DNA of 13,178 nt, from contig CALZHQ010000080.1 in assembly GCA_945787295.1 (NCBI GenBank), forward strand, positions 1-13,178, read 5' to 3'. The notes beneath the pieces are model-generated. The model worked only from the letters and a program-made list of their open reading frames with translations, was not told where the DNA came from and did not search any database. Below, piece after piece: positions 8,271 through 13,178 of the stretch. Every line of letters begins with the position of its first letter. The stretch's first letter is position 1. A program made the translations under genes and the position numbers. Source of the stretch: an uncultured Desulfuromonadales bacterium. Its GTDB lineage: Bacteria; Desulfobacterota; Desulfuromonadia; Desulfuromonadales; Geopsychrobacteraceae.

Positions 8271-9575
8271 ATGCGTAACAATATTGTTCACATCGGTGCT
8301 GGTGAGCTGACCTATGAAATTCGGGCTATTGTCGAAATTGCTGAAAAGCTGAATAAGCTCGGTATCAAGACCAACATGGAGAATATCGGAGATCCGGTCG
8401 CCAAAGGGGAGAAAATTCCCAAGTGGATCAAAAAAATTGTTTCCGATCTGGCGATGACCGATTGCTCCTACGGCTATTGTGCTACCAAGGGGGTGCTGGA
8501 AACCCGTGAGTTTCTCGCCGATCTAACCAATCAGCGTGGCAAGGCCCAGATCACACCTGAAGATATCATCTTTTTCAACGGTCTGGGCGATGCGATCCAG
8601 AAGGTCTACGGGCTGTTGAAGCGCGAAGCCCGGGTCATCGGGCCCTCGCCGACCTACTCAACCCACTCCTCGGCTGAAGGGGCCCACGCCGGCCAGGCTC
8701 CGATCACTTATAAGCTCGACCCGGACAACAACTGGTATCCCGATATCGATGATCTGCGCCTGTCGGTCAAGTACAATCCGGCGATCTCGGCAATTCTGAT
8801 CATCAACCCGGACAATCCGACCGGCGCGGTTTATCCGGAGCGGATTCTTAAAGAAATTATCTCCATCTGCAAAGAGTACGATCTGTTCCTGATCTGCGAT
8901 GAGATCTACCACAACCTCTGCTATAACGGCACCGCCACCAAGCCGATCTCCGACCTGATCGGCGATCTGCCGGCGATCGCCATGAAGGGGATCAGTAAAG
9001 AGGTGCCCTGGCCCGGGGCCCGCTGTGGCTGGGTCGAAGTCTACAACGCCGACAAGGATCCGATGTTTGCCCGCTACGTACAGAGTATGCTCGACTCGAA
9101 AATGGTCGAGGTCTGTTCGACCACTTTGCCGCAGAAAGCAATTCCACAGATCCTCGGCCACCCCGAGTATCCAACCTACCTCGCCGAGCGGCGCAATCGT
9201 TACGAACTCTATTCGAACATTGCCTACAACCTGCTCAAAGAGGTTCCAGGCCTGAAAGTCAATCGGACCAACGGCGCCTTTTACATGAGCGTGGTGTTCG
9301 AGAGGGGCTTGCTGAACAATAAGCAGAGCCTGAAGATCAAAAATGCCGAGGTCAAGGAGCTGGTCGAGGGGCTGGTGAACGAGCCAGGGGTTTCCGTCGA
9401 TAAGCGCTTTGTCTACTACCTGCTGGCAGCGACCGGAATCTGCGTGGTGCCGATTTCCTCTTTCTGTACCGAAGAGCGCGGTTTCCGTATCACTCTGCTG
9501 GAATTGAACGAAAAAGAGTTTACCCAGATATTCATCACCATCGCCAACGCGGTGACCACATACCTGAAATCCTGA
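8271..9575 (+). CDS. PLP-dependent class I/II aminotransferase, probable alanine transaminase (AlaA-like)
   Basis: A cytoplasmic fold-type I transaminase of 434 residues. Visible landmarks are TKGVLETREFLA (72-83), the PLP-side motif NPDNPTGAVY (179-188), Asp210 and Tyr213 in CDEIYHN, the Schiff-base Lys243 in KGISKEVPWPGARCGW, and the substrate carboxylate Arg406 in GFRITLLE. The overall pattern resembles glutamate-pyruvate aminotransferases of the AlaA/YfbQ type (N-terminal NIGDP, SYGYCATKG, INPDNPTGAVY). The alanine-rich leader peptide upstream independently suggests that it makes alanine from pyruvate. An in-frame ATG at 8256 exists, but 8271 has the better ribosome site (AGAGG, 8261-8265). 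Expression should depend on read-through of the terminator at 8215-8250. Aspartate or an aromatic amino acid as substrate cannot be excluded from sequence alone. Confidence 0.85.
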   Translation: MRNNIVHIGAGELTYEIRAIVEIAEKLNKLGIKTNMENIGDPVAKGEKIPKWIKKIVSDLAMTDCSYGYCATKGVLETREFLADLTNQRGKAQITPEDIIFFNGLGDAIQKVYGLLKREARVIGPSPTYSTHSSAEGAHAGQAPITYKLDPDNNWYPDIDDLRLSVKYNPAISAILIINPDNPTGAVYPERILKEIISICKEYDLFLICDEIYHNLCYNGTATKPISDLIGDLPAIAMKGISKEVPWPGARCGWVEVYNADKDPMFARYVQSMLDSKMVEVCSTTLPQKAIPQILGHPEYPTYLAERRNRYELYSNIAYNLLKEVPGLKVNRTNGAFYMSVVFERGLLNNKQSLKIKNAEVKELVEGLVNEPGVSVDKRFVYYLLAATGICVVPISSFCTEERGFRITLLELNEKEFTQIFITIANAVTTYLKS

Positions 9576-9581
9576 TACACT

Positions 9582-9616
9582 AGGAGGGTGCGAGATGGCG
9601 TGTTGCCCTCCTTTTT
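9582..9616 (+). terminator. Terminator-like hairpin between the aminotransferase gene and gshA
   Basis: AGGAGGG (9582-9588) pairs with CCCTCCT (9606-9612), can be extended inside by two G-U pairs, and is followed by a short T-run (9612-9616). It begins six bases after the aminotransferase stop. The gshA ribosome site (AAAGGA, 9620-9625) follows at once, and the gap is too short for an obvious separate promoter. It may therefore be a partial terminator or attenuator inside a two-gene transcript rather than a full stop. The 5' arm is also the Shine-Dalgarno of a tiny ORF. Confidence 0.65.
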
Positions 9617-9672
9617 CTGAAAGGACTGTCGATGTCGACAGCCGAAAACTACATCAACCAGCAAGCGATTGA
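9595..9672 (+). CDS. Possible 25-codon leader ORF with tandem Cys codons before gshA
   Basis: ATG 9595 lies 6 bases after a near-perfect Shine-Dalgarno (AGGAGGG, 9582-9588) and opens a frame of 25 codons ending TGA at 9670-9672. It starts Met-Ala-Cys-Cys-Pro-Pro and overlaps the first 13 codons of gshA in another frame. The Cys codons (9601-9606) lie in the loop and 3' arm of the terminator-like hairpin, so translation would unfold it. A cysteine-sensing leader before glutamate-cysteine ligase is attractive. However, G-rich stem arms imitate ribosome sites by chance and only two Cys codons are present. Confidence 0.3.
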   Translation: MACCPPFSERTVDVDSRKLHQPASD

Positions 9673-10999
9673 AAATCGTCAGCAGCTGAACGATTTTCTC
9701 GCCCGCGGTGCGCGGCCCAGAGACGATTGGGGTGTTGGCCTGGAAACCGAGAAGCTGGTCATCGATCGGCAAACCGGCGAGGCGGCAACCTACGAGCAGA
9801 TTCGCGAACTGCTGGCAATGCTCGAAGGCGTTGGGGGCTGGCAGGGCAGTTACGAAGGGGAGTACCTGATCGGCCTGCAGGGCAAGCGCTCTTCGGTGAC
9901 TCTGGAGCCGGGGGGGCAGCTGGAGCTTTCCGGCCGTTTTTGTTGCGACATCCATTGCAGCTGGCGAGATCTGGGCCGCTATCGACATCAGGTAGTGGAG
10001 GCCTGTAACCAGCTTGGTCTGGCCCTGCTCGGTTTGGGGGCGCAACCCTTTACTCCGCTCGAAAAGATCGCCTGGCTGCCGAAAGCGCGCTACGGCATCA
10101 TGGGTCCCTATATGCAGAAGACTGGCGATATGGGGCAGCGGATGATGAAGCAGACCGCCGGCACCCAGGTCAATCTCGATTTTTCTGATGAGGCTGATTG
10201 CGCCCGAAAAATAAGGGTGGTGCAGTGGTTGGCGCCGCTCTGTTATGCCCTGTTTGCCAACTCGCCGATTCTCGAAGATAAGCCGAGCGGTTTTCTGACC
10301 GTTCGCGGCGAGATCTGGTCGCGGACCGACGCTGATCGCTGCGGTCTCATCGAGCAGCTGTTCGCAGCAGGTTCCGGGTTTGATGATTTTGTCGAGTATG
10401 CCCTCGATGTCCCGCTCTATTTCATTCAGCGTAAAGGTCAGCTGCTCGATATGACCGGCAGCCGTTTCAGTTTTCGCCAGTATCTGGAGTCCGGTTTTCA
10501 TGCAGAACGGGCGACGCTGGCCGACTGGAATCTGCACCTGTCGACCCTGTTCCCGGAAGTTCGCTTGCGGCCGCAGATCGAAGTTCGCAGTGCCGACAGC
10601 CTGCCACCGACCTATACCGCAGCGGTCGCAGCCTTCTACAAAGGGTTGCTCTACAGCGAAGAGGCTTTAAGTGTCATCGAGAGTATGTTCTCGAATCTCT
10701 CCAGGGATGATTTCCAGCAGCTCTATCAGAATTCCTGGCGGCTGGGATTGAAATCCCGCTTCATGGACAGTTCACTGCAGGAACTGGCTGCGGCGCTGTT
10801 ACCGGCGGCCGGTAACAGTTTGAAACAACAATTTAAAAATGGCAGCAGTGGTGCCGATGAGAGTCAATTTCTGCAACCGCTGGAAGAGATTGTCGCCAGC
10901 GGTGAGACTCTGGCAGAGCGTTTGCTGGTCCGCTGGCAGGGCGATCGCCAAGCGAAGCTCGCCCTGTTGTTTGCACATTGCGACTATGCATACCGTTAA
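9632..10999 (+). CDS. gshA: Glutamate-cysteine ligase, plant/alphaproteobacterial (GCS2-like) type
   Basis: Makes gamma-glutamylcysteine from glutamate, cysteine and ATP, the first step of glutathione synthesis, in the cytoplasm. The 455 residues match the usual length of the plant-like class (about 440-460), unlike the ~520-residue enterobacterial GshA. Motifs typical of this class are visible: WGVGLETEKLVI (33-44), EGEYLIGLQG followed by TLEPGGQLELSGR (90-102), MKQTAGTQVNLDF (about 172-184) and RPQIEVRSAD in the second half. The start ATG 9632 has AAAGGA (9620-9625) six bases upstream. It follows the aminotransferase gene by 56 bases, separated by a hairpin that may modulate read-through. 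No gshB is seen in the window, so whether the end product is glutathione or gamma-glutamylcysteine is open. Confidence 0.93.
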   Translation: MSTAENYINQQAIENRQQLNDFLARGARPRDDWGVGLETEKLVIDRQTGEAATYEQIRELLAMLEGVGGWQGSYEGEYLIGLQGKRSSVTLEPGGQLELSGRFCCDIHCSWRDLGRYRHQVVEACNQLGLALLGLGAQPFTPLEKIAWLPKARYGIMGPYMQKTGDMGQRMMKQTAGTQVNLDFSDEADCARKIRVVQWLAPLCYALFANSPILEDKPSGFLTVRGEIWSRTDADRCGLIEQLFAAGSGFDDFVEYALDVPLYFIQRKGQLLDMTGSRFSFRQYLESGFHAERATLADWNLHLSTLFPEVRLRPQIEVRSADSLPPTYTAAVAAFYKGLLYSEEALSVIESMFSNLSRDDFQQLYQNSWRLGLKSRFMDSSLQELAAALLPAAGNSLKQQFKNGSSGADESQFLQPLEEIVASGETLAERLLVRWQGDRQAKLALLFAHCDYAYR

Positions 11000-11028
11000 G
11001 GTTTCATATTCCCAGGCCGGTCAATCGG

Positions 11029-11056
11029 GTGACTGTGCTTTTGTGCAGTCACTTTT
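11029..11056 (+). terminator. Intrinsic terminator after gshA
   Basis: A 10-base stem (11029-11038 with 11043-11052: seven Watson-Crick pairs GTGACTG/CAGTCAC, then two G-U pairs and a C-G pair) closes on a TTTT loop and is followed by four T residues. It starts 30 bases after the gshA stop. The short T-run makes it weaker than the other terminators of this window. Confidence 0.6.
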
Positions 11057-11059
11057 GCG

Positions 11060-11076
11060 TTGTTTGTTGCAAACAA
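11060..11076. repeat. 17-base perfect palindrome TTGTTTG-TTG-CAAACAA
   Basis: Seven-base perfect arms around a three-base centre, lying four bases after the gshA terminator T-run. It may be an operator for a dimeric regulator or part of a second weak hairpin. No promoter can be placed over it with confidence. Confidence 0.4.
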
Positions 11077-11129
11077 ATGCGTAACGCCACGTGTTTTTTC
11101 TTGGCTATCAGGACTAGAGTAGCAACCAT

Positions 11130-11159
11130 CAACGGTTCGGTGTGGCAGTCGAAGCGTTG
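11130..11159 (+). ncRNA. Possible small structured RNA element (imperfect stem)
   Basis: CAACG (11130-11134) pairs with CGTTG (11155-11159) and, after one G/G mismatch, TTCG (11136-11139) pairs with CGAA (11150-11153): nine pairs with a ten-base loop. An A-run and a small GGTA/TACC hairpin (11170-11181) follow, then the strong terminator at 11197-11242. Stem plus terminator is compatible with a small RNA or riboregulator, but no promoter or known consensus supports it. Confidence 0.25.
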
Positions 11160-11196
11160 AAAAAAAGAAGGTACTCATACCTCCTTTCTTGCTTAC

Positions 11197-11242
11197 GGGC
11201 CGATAACGGGAACGCCTCCCTCAGTTATCGGCCCATTTTTTT
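11197..11242 (+). terminator. Strong intrinsic terminator 147 bases before transketolase
   Basis: An 11-base perfect stem, GGGCCGATAAC (11197-11207) with GTTATCGGCCC (11224-11234), has an inner GGG/CCC helix with a small bulge; seven T residues (11236-11242) follow after one A. It lies 197 bases past the gshA stop, after another terminator. It may therefore end a separate short transcript, back up the gshA terminator, or act as a leader terminator for transketolase. Confidence 0.9.
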
Positions 11243-11388
11243 GCCCCTCGCGCGGAGAAATTCGTTCTCATATCAAGGGATTGCTTTTTACAAGCAGTTT
11301 TAATCGATTTTTCCACGACTTCCCCTTGTTTTTTAGTCCGGTTCCTGTTTCAATATGCCGTCCAAAAATCCGACCAAGGAGTCATTTA

Positions 11389-13178
11389 ATGCAGCCGAAA
11401 GAATTTAGCGATCCAGTTGTCAAAGAATCGATCGATACCATCCGCCTGCTGGCGGCTGATGCCGTAGAAAAAGCCAAGTCCGGGCACCCCGGAACGCCGA
11501 TGGAAGCAGCGCCGATTGCCTACCTGCTGTACATGAAGCATCTGCGCCATAATCCGACCAACCCCGATTGGGCCGGACGGGATCGTTTCATCCTTTCCTG
11601 TGGCCATGCCTCAACCCTGATCTACAGCATGCTGCACCTGACCGGTTACGACCTGTCGCTTGATGAAATCAAAAACTTCCGCCAGTTTGGCAGCAAGACC
11701 GCCGGTCATCCGGAGTTTGGTCATGTGCCAGGCGTCGAAACCACCACCGGCCCGCTGGGGCAGGGTGTTGCCGTTGCCGTCGGCATGGCGATGGGCGGTC
11801 AATATCTGGCGCAGAATGTTGATGCCGAGCTGTTCGATTACCGGACCTGGGTCATCTGTTCCGACGGCGACCTGATGGAAGGTGTTTCCGCCGAAGCGGC
11901 CTCGCTAGCCGGTCATCTGCGTTTGGGTCATCTCAACTATCTCTATCTCGACAATAAGATCACTATTGAAGGCGATACCTCGTTAGCGTTCACCGAAGAT
12001 GTCGGTGCCCGTTACCTGGCTTACGGTTGGCATGTCGAGCGGGTCGAAGGTGAGAACCTCGCTGAGATCGATGCCGCCATGGAGCGCGCCAAGAACGACC
12101 CGCGCCCTTCGCTGATCGTCGCCCGGACCCACATCGGCTTCGGTGCGCCGAACAAGCAGGATACCCACGATGCCCACGGCGCTCCGCTCGGTGGCGAAGA
12201 ACTGGCGCTGACCAAGCAGGTCTACGGTCGTGACCCGGAAGCAACCTTCGTGATTCCGGCAGACGTTGCCGAGCACATGGGTGGCTGTGTCGCCAAGGGG
12301 GCCGAGCTGGAAAAAGCCTGGCAGCAGCAGTTGGAAGGCAAGCAGAGTAAGGCCGCTGTCGCCAGCTGGCTGGCTGTTTCGAACGGTGAGCTACCGTCCG
12401 GCTGGGATACCAACCTGCCGAGTTTCGAAGCGGGTGACAACAAGGCGACCCGTCAGGCGAGTGGCGCAACGATCCAGGGATTGGCTCCGCAGATGCCTTT
12501 TTTGATCGGTGGTTCCGCCGATCTGGCACCTTCAAACAATACCGAAATCAAGGGCGAAGAGTCATGGCTGCCGGGCCAGAGCGGCCGCAACATCCACTAC
12601 GGGATCCGTGAGCACGCCATGGGCTCGATCATGAATGGTCTGTGCCATACTCCGGGCCTGGTTCCGTTTGCCGGCACCTTCTTCGTCTTTGCTGATTATA
12701 TGCGTCCGGCGATGCGCATGGCGGCGCTGATGGGTCTGGCGCCAATTTATGTTCTGACCCACGATTCCATCGGCCTGGGTGAAGATGGTCCGACCCACCA
12801 GCCGATCGAGCACCTTGCCTCCCTGCGGGCGATGCCGAACATGACCGTGATCCGTCCGGCTGACGCCAACGAAACAGTCGAAGCCTGGAAGGCAGCAATT
12901 GCCAATCGTCGAGGGCCGACCGCTCTGGTGCTGACCCGTCAAGGGTTGCCGACGGTTGATCGTGCCGTATTCGGTGCGGCCGACGGTGTGCAGAAGGGTG
13001 GTTACGTACTGGCCGCCGAAGAAGGCGCACTGCAGGTCATTCTGATCGCCAGCGGCTCCGAGGTGCAGCACGCCATAGCTGCGCGTGAAACCCTGCAGGC
13101 CGAAGGTATCGGTACCCGGGTCGTTTCCCTGCCCTGTTGGGAGCTGTTCGAAGACCAGACTGCGGACTACCGTGAGCA
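11389..13178 (+). CDS. tkt: Transketolase (3' end cut by window)
   Basis: Transfers two-carbon ketol units between sugar phosphates in the non-oxidative pentose phosphate pathway, using thiamine diphosphate and a divalent metal. The open frame gives about 596 of the usual 650-690 residues and runs off the window. Key motifs are KSGHPG (30-35, His33), SCGHAS (70-75, His73), TTGPLGQGV (119-127), the TPP/metal motif SDGDLMEG (158-165) with Asn189 in the following DNK, the catalytic Glu408 in GIREHAMGSIMNG, and the transketolase signature DSIGLGEDGPTHQP (459-472). ATG 11389 is preceded by AAGGAG (11376-11381) at 7 bases. It is separated from gshA by two terminators and so has its own promoter, probably in the AT-richer 11243-11370. 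I saw no frame disruption. Confidence 0.96.
   Translation, partial: MQPKEFSDPVVKESIDTIRLLAADAVEKAKSGHPGTPMEAAPIAYLLYMKHLRHNPTNPDWAGRDRFILSCGHASTLIYSMLHLTGYDLSLDEIKNFRQFGSKTAGHPEFGHVPGVETTTGPLGQGVAVAVGMAMGGQYLAQNVDAELFDYRTWVICSDGDLMEGVSAEAASLAGHLRLGHLNYLYLDNKITIEGDTSLAFTEDVGARYLAYGWHVERVEGENLAEIDAAMERAKNDPRPSLIVARTHIGFGAPNKQDTHDAHGAPLGGEELALTKQVYGRDPEATFVIPADVAEHMGGCVAKGAELEKAWQQQLEGKQSKAAVASWLAVSNGELPSGWDTNLPSFEAGDNKATRQASGATIQGLAPQMPFLIGGSADLAPSNNTEIKGEESWLPGQSGRNIHYGIREHAMGSIMNGLCHTPGLVPFAGTFFVFADYMRPAMRMAALMGLAPIYVLTHDSIGLGEDGPTHQPIEHLASLRAMPNMTVIRPADANETVEAWKAAIANRRGPTALVLTRQGLPTVDRAVFGAADGVQKGGYVLAAEEGALQVILIASGSEVQHAIAARETLQAEGIGTRVVSLPCWELFEDQTADYRE

Larger units (their letters stand above)
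11000..11388. other. Gene-free, hairpin-rich intergenic region between gshA and transketolase
   Basis: About 390 bases without a supportable protein gene. In order it holds the gshA terminator, a 17-base palindrome, an imperfect stem at 11130-11159 and a very strong terminator at 11197-11242. An AT-richer stretch (11243-11370) follows, which probably contains the transketolase promoter. A 27-codon open frame (11077-11160) has no ribosome site. Two terminators 160 bases apart suggest that a short transcript, such as a small RNA or an RNA leader, may be made between them. I cannot match it to a known RNA family by eye. Confidence 0.5.

Noticed and set aside
9416..10537. Reverse-strand open frame (373 codons) opposite the aminotransferase end and gshA
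   Set aside because: It crosses two well-supported genes and the hairpin between them; composition is that of an antisense shadow.
11077..11160. 27-codon ORF after the gshA terminator as a leader peptide for transketolase
   Set aside because: No Shine-Dalgarno, no run of one amino acid and no visible antiterminator partner to the terminator at 11197-11242.

Overview
The window looks like chromosomal DNA of a GC-rich (visibly above 50%), mostly anaerobic or facultative delta-proteobacterium of the Desulfuromonas/Geobacter/Pelobacter type. This is an inference from the one-polypeptide pyruvate:ferredoxin oxidoreductase, the gene style and the codon usage; no rRNA or marker gene is present to prove it. 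All genes that I accept lie on the + strand. I see no insertion sequence, phage, CRISPR array, tRNA or rRNA.

Layout. (1) 1-2498: the 3' two thirds of nifJ (pyruvate:ferredoxin/flavodoxin oxidoreductase), closed by a strong intrinsic terminator. (2) 2644-6854: a compact three-gene operon, ovoA-ovoB-AEC transporter, for ovothiol (thiohistidine) synthesis. ovoA and ovoB overlap by 4 bases and the transporter follows 6 bases later, which makes the transporter a candidate ovothiol or thiohistidine carrier. (3) 7159-7984: a small three-helix membrane protein and an XRE-type DNA-binding protein, 4 bases apart, preceded by about 300 bases containing TGTTAA half-sites. (4) 8045-9575: a promoter, a 20-codon leader peptide with nine alanine codons, mutually exclusive antiterminator and terminator hairpins, then an AlaA-like class I/II aminotransferase. 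This has the layout of a classical ribosome-mediated attenuator, apparently sensing alanyl-tRNA. (5) 9632-10999: glutamate-cysteine ligase (gshA, plant/alphaproteobacterial type). Its leader holds a terminator-like hairpin whose arms also carry the Shine-Dalgarno and tandem Cys codons of a tiny ORF. (6) 11000-11388: a gene-free stretch rich in hairpins (terminator, 17-base palindrome, imperfect stem, second strong terminator). (7) 11389-13178: the first ~596 codons of transketolase, running off the window.

How it fits together. Two low-molecular-weight thiol pathways (ovothiol and gamma-glutamylcysteine/glutathione) lie within 5 kb, beside pyruvate metabolism: PFOR splits pyruvate, an AlaA-type enzyme interconverts pyruvate and alanine, and OvoB releases a pyruvate-equivalent fragment. 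The most notable item is the putative alanine attenuator at 8045-8270.
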